Assembly: GCA_037130755.1 (NCBI GenBank)
Contig: JBAXSI010000001.1
Span: 149,565 to 213,564, forward strand
DNA: 64,000 nt
DNA from: UBA10649 sp037130755
GTDB taxonomy: Bacteria; Actinomycetota; Actinomycetes; S36-B12
Direction of reading: 5' to 3'
A model generated the notes under the pieces. The model was not told the DNA's origin. It was given only the letters and a program-made list of their open reading frames with translations, and searched no databases. Below, in pieces: positions 57,054-64,000 of this stretch (position 1 is its first letter; each line of letters starts with the position of its first letter). The translations under genes and the position numbers were made by a program.

Positions 57054-57785
57054 TCAGCGGGGCTTGCTGCCGCCGCGCAGCAGCCCGGACCGGTAGCGAC
57101 CCACCTCACGGAAGCCCAGCGCCTCGTACGCGCGCCGGCCGGCATCGTTGGCGACATACATCTCCAGCACGATGACCGGGGCGCCCTCGTCCATCGCCAG
57201 TTGCATGATCCGCGTGCAGGCGCGCCGCGCCAGGCCCTGGCCGCGACGACCGGGTGCGGTGCAGACGCTCACAATGTGCGCAGCCCCGGTTGCCTCCATG
57301 CGCTGCGCCGCCACTGAGACCAGTTCATCGCCCTCGACGACACCGACCCAGCGCACGATTCGCGGATCTCCGGGGAAGATGTGCGCGGAATCCGAGTGCG
57401 CCAGCAACGGCGCAATGCGAGAGTCATCGGGGGAAAGGTCGACTGCGTCGCTGTCTCCGATCGGCATGAGCGACGGGTCATAGACCCAGAAGCACCAGTG
57501 GCCATGATCCGGACTCTGGAGGCTTGGCGCAAGCAGCGCGAAGGCGCCCTCCGGCACGGTGACCCCATCGACTGGATGCCCTGCGGCAAGTTCCTCGATC
57601 AGTCGCGCGCATACCGCGTCGTCGGAGCCCAACGCGGTCGCCCAGACCTCGCCCGGCATCTCCGCACCGCCGATCCAGGCGACGCAGTCACCGTCCGTCA
57701 GGACAACGTCGGGCCGCTCGTCGTCGAGGGCCCAGCGGATGAACTCGTCAGTCGGCCTTAGCTGGCGCAGCGACTGGCCCGTCAA
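57054..57785 (-). CDS. GNAT family N-acetyltransferase
   Basis: 243-residue protein. The C-terminal half is a GNAT domain with the acetyl-CoA loop VCTAPGRRGQGLARRAC and the closing NDAGRRAYEALGFREVGRYR. The N-terminal half (about 120 residues) is not recognised. The longest frame starts at a TTG (57785) inside the end of aspS; the next ATG is codon 43 and would remove sequence that looks coding, so the overlap of 38 nt is probably real. Substrate unknown. Confidence 0.75.
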   Translation of the reverse strand: MTGQSLRQLRPTDEFIRWALDDERPDVVLTDGDCVAWIGGAEMPGEVWATALGSDDAVCARLIEELAAGHPVDGVTVPEGAFALLAPSLQSPDHGHWCFWVYDPSLMPIGDSDAVDLSPDDSRIAPLLAHSDSAHIFPGDPRIVRWVGVVEGDELVSVAAQRMEATGAAHIVSVCTAPGRRGQGLARRACTRIMQLAMDEGAPVIVLEMYVANDAGRRAYEALGFREVGRYRSGLLRGGSKPR

Positions 57786-59502
57786 TGCCCGCCTCCTTGC
57801 GCTGCTTCGGCGTGATCGGCGTCGGGGCGCCCGTCAGCGGGTCCTGGCCGCCACCGGACTTCGGGAAGGCAATGACGTCGCGGATGGACGGGGCGCCGGC
57901 CAGCAGCATGCACAGGCGGTCCCAGCCGATGGCGATGCCACCATGCGGCGGGGGGCCGAACGTGAAGGCGTCGAGCAGGAAGCCGAACTTCCCGCGTGCC
58001 TCCTCCTCGGTCATGCCAAGCATGTCGAAGACCCTCTTCTGGACGTCCCCCTGGTGGATACGGATCGAGCCGCCGCCGATCTCGTTGCCATTGCACACGA
58101 TGTCGTAGGCGTAGGCGAGGGCCTCGCCCGGCGACTCCTCGAAGCGGTCGATCCAGTCCGCGTTCGGCGACGTGAAGGGATGATGCACAGCCGTCCAGCC
58201 CATGGTGCCGTCGTCCAGCTCGATCTCCTCGAACATGGGGGCGTCGATGACCCAGAGGAACGACCACTCCGCCTCGTTGATGAGCTCGAGGCGGCGGGCG
58301 ATCTCCAGACGCGAGGCGCCGAGCAGTGCTCGGGCGTCCGACGCCTTGCCAGCGCCGAAGAACACGCAGTCCCCAGGGCTCGCCCCCGTCGCGGCCACGA
58401 GTCCGGCCACCTCCGCCTCGCTCAGGTTCTTGGCCACCGGGCCGCCGAGCGTGCCGTCGTCGCCCACGATGACGTAGGCGAGGCCTCTTGCCCCACGCTG
58501 CTTGGCCCACTCCTGCCACGCGTCGAACTGCTTGCGCGGCTGACTGGCCCCGCCCGGCATCACGACTGCCCCGACATACTCAGCCTGGAACACGCGGAAC
58601 GGGGTGTCCTTGAAGAACTCGGTCATGTCGACGAGCTCGAGGTCGAACCGAAGGTCAGGCTTGTCGCTGCCGTACCGGCGCATCGCCTCGGCATACGTCA
58701 TCCGCGGGATCTCGCCGATCTCGTAGCCGAGCACGCCGCTCCACACGGCGCGGATGACGGCCTCGCCCACCTCGATGACGTCGTCCTGATCGACGAACGA
58801 CATCTCGACGTCGAGCTGGGTGAACTCCGGCTGCCGGTCCGCGCGGAAGTCCTCGTCGCGGTAGCAGCGCGCGATCTGGAAGTAGCGCTCCATCCCGCCG
58901 ACCATCAGCAGCTGCTTGAACAGCTGCGGAGACTGCGGGAGCGCGTACCAGGATCCTGGCTGCAGTCGCGCAGGGACGAGGAAGTCGCGCGCACCCTCGG
59001 GAGTGGATGCGGTGAGAGTCGGGGTCTCGATCTCGACGAAGTCGCGAGCCAGCAGGACGTCGCGGGCGATCTGGTTCACCTTCGAGCGCATCCGCAGCGC
59101 GTCGCCGGTGGCAGACCGGCGCATGTCCAGATAGCGATACCTGAGCCGGATCTCGTCGCTGACAGCCACTCGGTCGTCGATCGGGAACGGCAGCGGCGCG
59201 GCAGCAGAGAGGACCTCGAGGTCGTCGACCATCACCTCGAGCGCGCCCGTCGCGAGGTCGGGGTTCTCATTGCCCTCGGGCCGCAGTTGAACGGTCCCGA
59301 CGACCTTGATGCAGTACTCGTCGCGCAACGGGTGGGCGACGGCCGGATCGTGGACGACGACCTGGACGACGCCGCTGGCATCACGAAGGTCGAGGAAGGC
59401 CACGCCACCGTGATCGCGACGGCTGGCGACCCAGCCCGCCAAGGTGACCTGCGAGCCCGCGTCCTCGCGTCGCAGCGTCCCTGCCTGATGCGTCCGGATC
59501 AC
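57748..59502 (-). CDS. aspS: Aspartate-tRNA ligase
   Basis: 584-residue bacterial-type AspRS: an N-terminal OB domain (VTLAGWVASRRDHGGVAFLDL), class II core (FVEIETPTL, ARCYRDEDFRADRQPEFTQLD, GWDRLCMLLAG) and the GAD insertion between motifs 2 and 3. GTG start at 59502 overlaps the hisS stop (GTGA), so the pair is coupled. Whether it also charges Asn-tRNA cannot be read here. Confidence 0.96.
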   Translation of the reverse strand: MIRTHQAGTLRREDAGSQVTLAGWVASRRDHGGVAFLDLRDASGVVQVVVHDPAVAHPLRDEYCIKVVGTVQLRPEGNENPDLATGALEVMVDDLEVLSAAAPLPFPIDDRVAVSDEIRLRYRYLDMRRSATGDALRMRSKVNQIARDVLLARDFVEIETPTLTASTPEGARDFLVPARLQPGSWYALPQSPQLFKQLLMVGGMERYFQIARCYRDEDFRADRQPEFTQLDVEMSFVDQDDVIEVGEAVIRAVWSGVLGYEIGEIPRMTYAEAMRRYGSDKPDLRFDLELVDMTEFFKDTPFRVFQAEYVGAVVMPGGASQPRKQFDAWQEWAKQRGARGLAYVIVGDDGTLGGPVAKNLSEAEVAGLVAATGASPGDCVFFGAGKASDARALLGASRLEIARRLELINEAEWSFLWVIDAPMFEEIELDDGTMGWTAVHHPFTSPNADWIDRFEESPGEALAYAYDIVCNGNEIGGGSIRIHQGDVQKRVFDMLGMTEEEARGKFGFLLDAFTFGPPPHGGIAIGWDRLCMLLAGAPSIRDVIAFPKSGGGQDPLTGAPTPITPKQRKEAGIDGPVAAPAKAD

Positions 59503-60842
59503 AGTGCTTCCTCCTGGGGAATCTTCGGGCTGACGGTGGGGTGCAGGTCGGCGGGCGGTGGGCTCCAGGTCGCCGGATCGGCCGGCTGCTGGTCGCCCGA
59601 CCGGATGTCCTTGACGCTGTCGCCATCCCCGTCAGGGAACCACACGTACGGGATGCCGCGACGGTCGGCATGCCTGATCTGCTTGCCGAACTTGTCGGCC
59701 TTCGGGGCCACCTCGCACGGGATGCCGCGTGCGCGGAGTGCCTGCGCCACCGCCTCGCTGTCCCGTCGGCCGTCCTCGTCGATCACCGCCACCAGCACCG
59801 CCGACGGGACGGAGCGCGAGACCGTGACCAGGTCGCGTCCGATCAGTGCTGCTACGAGGCGGGAGACGCCAAGTGAGATGCCGACGCCTGGGAAGGTCTG
59901 CCGGCCATCGGATGCGAGCGAGTCATAGCGGCCACCCGAGGCCACGGAGCCGAAAGACTCGTAGCCGAGGAGCTGCGTCTCGTAGATCGTTCCCGTGTAG
60001 TAGTCCAGGCCGCGGGCGATCCGCAGGTCGGCGACCACCGAGCCATCGACCACCGCGTTGGCGCCGGACACCACCTGCGCGAGCTCGTCAAGGCCCTCGT
60101 CGAGCAGGTCGTTGCTGACCCCGAGCGCGCGAACCCGCTCGACGAACGATGTGTCGGGCGTGCGGATCTCGGCCAGGCGAAGGCACATCTGCGCCGCCTC
60201 GAGAGTGAGGCCGGCCTCGGCGACCAGCAGCGCGGCCACGCGTTCGGCACCGATCTTGTCGAGCTTGTCGATCGTGCGGAGGACGGCAGGCGCATCGTCG
60301 GCGCCCACCCCGACGAAGAAGCCTTCGGCGAGCTTGCGATTGCTGACCTGGATGACGGCCCTCGGTATCGGCAGCTCGGCGAGCAGCGCCGCCATCACCA
60401 CGGCCATCTCGATGTCGTGGTGGAAGGCGAGAGTGTCGCGGTCGACAACGTCGATGTCGGCCTGCGTGAACTCGCGGAACCGGCCCTCCTGCGGCCGCTC
60501 CCCCCTCCAGACCTTCTGGATCTGGTAGCGGCGATAGGGGAACTCCAGTTGCCCTGCGTTCTCCACCACGTAGCGCGCAAACGGAACCGTGAGGTCGAAG
60601 TGCAGCCCGATCCCGGGATCGGCCTCGCCCTCGACCGCCTGCATGCGGCGAAGGAGGTACACCTCCTTGTCGATCTCGCCCTTGCGCAGCATCTGCTCCA
60701 CGGGCTCGACGGCCCGCGTCTCCAGCGATGAGAAGCCGTGCAGCTCGAACACGCGACGGGCAGCGTCGAGCACGGCCAGTTCGGCGATGCGCCCTTCGGG
60801 CAGCCACTCGGGGAAACCCGACAGCTTCGTGACCTTGGCCAT
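59499..60842 (-). CDS. hisS: Histidine-tRNA ligase
   Basis: 447-residue class II synthetase. FDLTVPFARYV, KVWRGERPQEGRFREFTQ (motif 2), the histidine-specific RGLDYYTGTIYE and GGRYDSL, and the C-terminal anticodon domain are present. It begins 2 nt after the metallo-hydrolase stop and overlaps aspS, forming a three-gene operon. Confidence 0.96.
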   Translation of the reverse strand: MAKVTKLSGFPEWLPEGRIAELAVLDAARRVFELHGFSSLETRAVEPVEQMLRKGEIDKEVYLLRRMQAVEGEADPGIGLHFDLTVPFARYVVENAGQLEFPYRRYQIQKVWRGERPQEGRFREFTQADIDVVDRDTLAFHHDIEMAVVMAALLAELPIPRAVIQVSNRKLAEGFFVGVGADDAPAVLRTIDKLDKIGAERVAALLVAEAGLTLEAAQMCLRLAEIRTPDTSFVERVRALGVSNDLLDEGLDELAQVVSGANAVVDGSVVADLRIARGLDYYTGTIYETQLLGYESFGSVASGGRYDSLASDGRQTFPGVGISLGVSRLVAALIGRDLVTVSRSVPSAVLVAVIDEDGRRDSEAVAQALRARGIPCEVAPKADKFGKQIRHADRRGIPYVWFPDGDGDSVKDIRSGDQQPADPATWSPPPADLHPTVSPKIPQEEAL

Positions 60843-60844
60843 GG

Positions 60845-61549
60845 CTACAGCCCCCTCGTGCTGGTCGGCATGTCGCCGCCGGCCGCTGCCAGCAGTGGAC
60901 GCAGGTACGGGTTGGTCGCCTTCTCACTGCCGATCGTCGTCTGCGGCCCGTGGCCCGGCAGCACCGTGACGTCGTCGTGTGCCGGGACGATCACACGGCG
61001 CAGCGACGCGATCATCTGCTCGTGACTGCCGCCCGGCAGGTCGGTGCGACCGATCGAGCCGGCGAACAGCACGTCACCGCTGAACATGACGTCATCGATT
61101 TCGAACACGACCGAGCCCTCGGTGTGGCCCGGAGCGTGGCGCACGGTGAACGACATGCCGGCCAGGTCGACCACCTGCTCGTCCGCCAGCAGCCGGACGT
61201 CGCTCGGCTCGGTGAGCTCGAGGGAGTTCTTCGTCATGGCCATCAATTGCTCGCGGGCGGCCACGATGCTCGTACCAGCCGGGTCCGTCAGCCGGTACCG
61301 GTCGTCGACGTGGATCAACGCTGGGATGTCGAATTCCGACGACAGCGGCGCCACCGACCACACGTGGTCGATGTGTCCGTGCGTGAGGAGGACGGCCGCC
61401 GGCGCTAGGCGATGCTCGCGGATCAGCTCGTGTACTCCGTCGATCGACTCCTGCCCAGGATCGACGATGATGCACGGCTCACCCGGGTCGGAGGCGATGA
61501 CGTAGCAGTTGGTCGCCCACGACCCCGCGGGAAACCCGGCAATCAGCAC
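60845..61549 (-). CDS. Glyoxalase II-like metallo-beta-lactamase fold hydrolase
   Basis: 234-residue MBL-fold enzyme. Zinc ligands are in THGHIDH, APGHTEGS, SGDVLFAGSIGRTD and LPGHGPQT, the pattern of hydroxyacylglutathione hydrolase-like proteins; in actinobacteria the thiol cofactor would differ. GTG at 61549 with AAGGA upstream was preferred over the longer frame to 61810. First gene of the operon with hisS and aspS. Confidence 0.86.
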   Translation of the reverse strand: MLIAGFPAGSWATNCYVIASDPGEPCIIVDPGQESIDGVHELIREHRLAPAAVLLTHGHIDHVWSVAPLSSEFDIPALIHVDDRYRLTDPAGTSIVAAREQLMAMTKNSLELTEPSDVRLLADEQVVDLAGMSFTVRHAPGHTEGSVVFEIDDVMFSGDVLFAGSIGRTDLPGGSHEQMIASLRRVIVPAHDDVTVLPGHGPQTTIGSEKATNPYLRPLLAAAGGDMPTSTRGL

Positions 61550-61685
61550 GTGCAGTCCTTCGCTCGCAGAGGGAGTCCAGCCTATCGACGGGCGGTGGCT
61601 CCCCGCGGAGGCGGATATCGCGAGACATAGACTCCCCTCGGCCACGCTCCGCCGTCGGCCACCGGGGAACGACGAAGGAGTGCTC

Positions 61686-62567
61686 ATGTCCGGCAGCAAG
61701 CGGCAGCGCGAACTTGCCCGCGCCAAGTACGAGCGGCAGCAGGCACGCCGTGCGACCCGAGGCGACAAGCGCAAGCGGAACCAGCGCATCATCGCGGCGG
61801 TCGTGGTCACCGCCCTGGTCCTCGGCAGCGTCGCCTGGGTCGTCCTGACCCATCAGGGGGGCTCCGTCGCCACGCCCGTCGCGTCCGCCAGTCCGTCCCT
61901 CAGCGCGCTCCCGTCGGCGGGCGCCTCCTCCGCAGCGTCCTCGGCCGCCTCGGCGTCCGCGGCTCCCTCCGCCAGCGCGCCGTCGAGCAACCCGTCCGCC
62001 AGCGCCGCGTTGGCCGCCCTCAACTGCACGGATCCAGGCACGCAGCGCAGCGACATCCCGTCGTTCAGCGCTGCCCCCACCACAGGCACGGCGAAGAGCA
62101 TCACCTTCACGACCAACTGCGGCGACATCGTCATCGCCCTCGACCCCAAGGCGCCCAAGACGGTTGCGAGCATGGCATTCCTCGCAAAGTCGGGCTTCTA
62201 CGACAACACGAACTGCCACCGCCTGACGACGCAGGGCATCTACGTGCTCCAGTGCGGCGACCCGAAGGGTGACGGCACCGGTGGCCCCGGGTACACCGTT
62301 CCCGACGAGAACCTTCCCGCTGCGGCCGACAACAACTACCCCGTGGGCACGGTCGCCATGGCGAACGCCGGCCCAGGCACCAGCGGATCGCAATTCTTCA
62401 TCGTCTACGACAACACCAGCCTCCCCGGCGACTACACGATCTGGGGCACGGTGACGTCGGGCCTGGACATGGTCAAGAACGTCGCGGCGGTGGGCACGAA
62501 GGACGGCAGCGCCGACGGAGCCCCGAAGCAGCCGGTCTTTATCGAATCGGCAACAGTCCAGCCGTAG
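61686..62567 (+). CDS. Membrane-anchored cyclophilin-type peptidyl-prolyl isomerase
   Basis: 293-residue protein. A basic cytosolic N-terminus (KRQRELARAKYERQQARR), one membrane helix (about 41-58), a Ser/Ala/Pro linker of 55 residues and a cyclophilin domain with FLAKSGFYDNTNCHRLT, LQCGDPKGDGTGGPGY and SQFFIVY. It folds exported proteins at proline bonds. ATG at 61686 with GAAGGAG. The order hisS, MBL, ppi is standard in actinobacteria. Confidence 0.92.
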   Translation: MSGSKRQRELARAKYERQQARRATRGDKRKRNQRIIAAVVVTALVLGSVAWVVLTHQGGSVATPVASASPSLSALPSAGASSAASSAASASAAPSASAPSSNPSASAALAALNCTDPGTQRSDIPSFSAAPTTGTAKSITFTTNCGDIVIALDPKAPKTVASMAFLAKSGFYDNTNCHRLTTQGIYVLQCGDPKGDGTGGPGYTVPDENLPAAADNNYPVGTVAMANAGPGTSGSQFFIVYDNTSLPGDYTIWGTVTSGLDMVKNVAAVGTKDGSADGAPKQPVFIESATVQP

Positions 62568-62630
62568 AGGTGGCGACGGCTAGGGTGGTTGCACCACAGT
62601 GGGGCAAGTATCGATCAACGTGCCAGAAAG

Positions 62631-62636
62631 TAGGGT
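62631..62636 (+). promoter_or_regulatory. -10 box TAGGGT, leaderless start of DUF349 gene
   Basis: TAGGGT ends 7 nt before the GTG at 62644. A second TAGGGT at 62581-62586 sits before the alternative GTG at 62599. Confidence 0.45.
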
Positions 62637-62643
62637 GAATCGC

Positions 62644-63885
62644 GTGCCAGACATCGGCGTTCCGACGCCTGCCGCGCTTCGCCCTCCCGCGCTCGCCTCG
62701 GCCAGCGATCCGGCGAAGTTCGGCCGGGTGGAGGCCGATGGCACGGTGATCCTCGTGGCGCCCGAGGGCGAAGTCGTCGTCGGGCAGTGGGCCGCTGGCG
62801 AGCCGTCGGCCGGTCTGGCGTTCTTCGGTCGCAAGTACGACGACCTGGTGGTCGAGATCGACCTCATCGAGCGTCGCCTTGCCGAGCACCGCACTGCGGC
62901 CGAGCAGGCCGAGGTCGTCCTCGTCCGGGTCCGCGAGGGACTCGCGCATCGCTCGTTCGTCGGCGACGTGGCCGCGCTCGAAGCCCGCTGCGACCGTTTG
63001 GCAGCCGCCATCGAGGTGGCCAAGGACGAGGCACGGGCGCGCAAGGCAGAACAGCGCGAAGCGACTCTTGCCGTGCGGCGCGCGCTCGCTGACGAGGCCG
63101 AGGGCCTCAAGGACTCGACCTCCTGGCGCGTCACCACCGAGCGGTACGCCGCCATCGTCGAGGAGTGGAAGGCACTCCCCCGCGGCGATCGCAACGCCGA
63201 GCAGGAACTGTGGCAGCGCATCAGTGCATCCCGGACCGCATTCGACAAGCGGCGGCGCACCCACTTCACCGAGCTCGACGGTCAGCGCAAGGACGCCGTC
63301 GCACGCAAGCGTGACCTGATCGCCAAGGCCGAGGCGCTGTCGACGTCCACCGACTGGCCGAAGACCTCCAAGGCCCTGCGGGACCTGATGGTCGAGTGGA
63401 AGGCGGCGCCCCGGGCCTCGCGAGCCGATGAGGACAAGCTCTGGAAGCGGTTCAAGGCAGCGCAGGATGCCTTCTACGCCACACGCACCGCCACGGAGGA
63501 CGCCGAGCAGGAGACGCTCCGCTCGAACGTCCCGATGAAGGAGTCGCTCGCAGCCGAGGCCGAGGCGCTGCTCCCGATCACCGACCTGAAGGCGGCGAAG
63601 TCCGCCCTGCGCTCGATCCAGGACCGCTGGGAGAAGATCGGCGACCTGCCGCGCTCCGATCGCGACCGAGTCGAGGGACGTCTCAAGAAGGTCGAGGAGG
63701 CGATTCGGTCTGCCGAGGCCGACGCTTGGAAGACCACAAGTGGCGGCATCGCCAACGACGCCTTCACCGAAGCCCTCGAGCGACTGCAGAAGAAGCGGGA
63801 TGCCGCAGCCAAGCGCGGCGACGATGCCGCAGCCGCGGCGCTGGACGAGCAGATCGCATCGACCCGCGCGCTGATGGGCCGATAG
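62644..63885 (+). CDS. DUF349 domain protein
   Basis: 413-residue, highly charged, mostly helical protein. An N-terminal part (FGRVEADGTVILVAPEGEVV) is followed by a coiled coil (residues about 75-155) and three DUF349 repeats, each with a Trp-centred WKALPRGDR- or WKAAPRASR-type core. Function is unknown; DUF349 proteins are linked to ribosome or membrane phenotypes in few species. GTG at 62644 fits family length and lies 7 nt after TAGGGT; GTG at 62599 is the alternative. Confidence 0.8.
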   Translation: MPDIGVPTPAALRPPALASASDPAKFGRVEADGTVILVAPEGEVVVGQWAAGEPSAGLAFFGRKYDDLVVEIDLIERRLAEHRTAAEQAEVVLVRVREGLAHRSFVGDVAALEARCDRLAAAIEVAKDEARARKAEQREATLAVRRALADEAEGLKDSTSWRVTTERYAAIVEEWKALPRGDRNAEQELWQRISASRTAFDKRRRTHFTELDGQRKDAVARKRDLIAKAEALSTSTDWPKTSKALRDLMVEWKAAPRASRADEDKLWKRFKAAQDAFYATRTATEDAEQETLRSNVPMKESLAAEAEALLPITDLKAAKSALRSIQDRWEKIGDLPRSDRDRVEGRLKKVEEAIRSAEADAWKTTSGGIANDAFTEALERLQKKRDAAAKRGDDAAAAALDEQIASTRALMGR

Positions 63886-63890
63886 TCCTC

Positions 63891-64000
63891 CTAGACGCGG
63901 TCCCATGGCGCCTCGACTCCGGGGCTCGCTGCGCTCACTCCTCGTCTAGACGCGGTCCCATGGCGCCTCGACTCCGGGGCTCGCTGCGCTCACTCCTCGT
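63891..64000. repeat. Perfect 55-bp tandem duplication at the right edge
   Basis: Bases 63891-63945 and 63946-64000 are identical; the second copy ends exactly at the window edge, so more copies may follow. On the minus strand the outer copy reads RGVSAASPGVEAPWDRV then TAG, like the end of a protein; the inner copy then lies past that stop. In related genomes relA, on the minus strand, follows this gene cluster; whether this is its 3' end cannot be decided here. Confidence 0.9.

Noticed and set aside
62539..63906. 455-codon minus-strand frame opposite the DUF349 gene
   Set aside because: Begins within the 55-bp repeat and is rich in Arg, Gly and Leu without a domain; the plus-strand DUF349 repeats are convincing.
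63891..64000. Possible start of a CRISPR array at the right edge
   Set aside because: The two copies are directly adjacent with no spacer, and 55 bp is too long for a repeat; it is a plain tandem duplication.

Overview
The window is a dense, high-GC stretch of core chromosome from an actinobacterium. The strongest pointers are RbpA, WhiA, OpcA, a SufR-type repressor, an ANTAR response regulator of the PdtaR type, a four-domain S1 protein, DNA polymerase I without a recognisable proofreading motif, and frequent leaderless-type starts. Gene order resembles separate blocks known from mycobacteria and streptomycetes (sufR-ABC-ctaA/ctaB-tkt-tal-zwf-opcA-pgl; gap-pgk-tpiA-secG; uvrC-rapZ-yvcK-whiA; uvrB-coaE-rpsA-polA-pdtaR; efp-aro-alaS; aspS-hisS-ppi), here joined. 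I see no phage, insertion sequence, CRISPR array or obvious island. I cannot name the genus from sequence alone.

Layout. 1-4561: start of a suf operon (sufB cut by the left edge, sufR), a two-gene ABC exporter, and the haem A pathway (ctaA and ctaB, whose 3' ends overlap). 4700-11163: pentose phosphate operon tkt-tal-zwf-opcA-pgl. 11212-20486, minus strand: rbpA, secG, glycolytic gap-pgk-tpiA, the uvrC-rapZ-yvcK-whiA operon and a Rieske lipoprotein. 20693-31742: uvrA, a metallo-hydrolase, small genes, two tandem TerC proteins, uvrB, coaE and rpsA. 31854-34965: polA and a thioesterase diverging from 22 bp. 35128-41838: a branched-chain amino acid type ABC importer (livHMGF, then the binding-protein gene convergently), with a DUF559-type nuclease-like gene between. 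41971-44821: pdtaR, a tRNA-Leu(CAA), a methyltransferase with a heptad-repeat tail, and a small lipoprotein. 44834-56963, minus strand: nusB, efp, an aminopeptidase, five shikimate-pathway genes, mltG, ruvX, alaS, a small membrane protein and rarA. 57054-63885: an acetyltransferase, aspS, hisS, a glyoxalase-II-like enzyme, a cyclophilin and a DUF349 protein. The right edge holds a perfect 55-bp tandem duplication.

Genes that work together. tkt, tal, zwf, opcA and pgl give both branches of the pentose phosphate pathway (6-phosphogluconate dehydrogenase is not here); gap, pgk and tpiA give lower glycolysis; aroB, aroQ, aroE, aroK and aroC supply five of the seven chorismate steps; uvrA, uvrB, uvrC and polA cover most of nucleotide excision repair; hisS, aspS, alaS, efp, rpsA and nusB serve translation and antitermination.

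No gene-free stretch exceeds about 210 bases. Intergenic space holds candidate promoters, hairpin terminators and a few operators. The most interesting signals are regulatory: eleven start codons sitting 6-7 nt after a TANNNT box, two divergent promoters that share bases, a shared GTNAC-N6 motif before both transporter units, a type I tRNA with a Leu anticodon, and the 55-bp duplication. GC content and homology were judged by eye; nothing was computed or searched.
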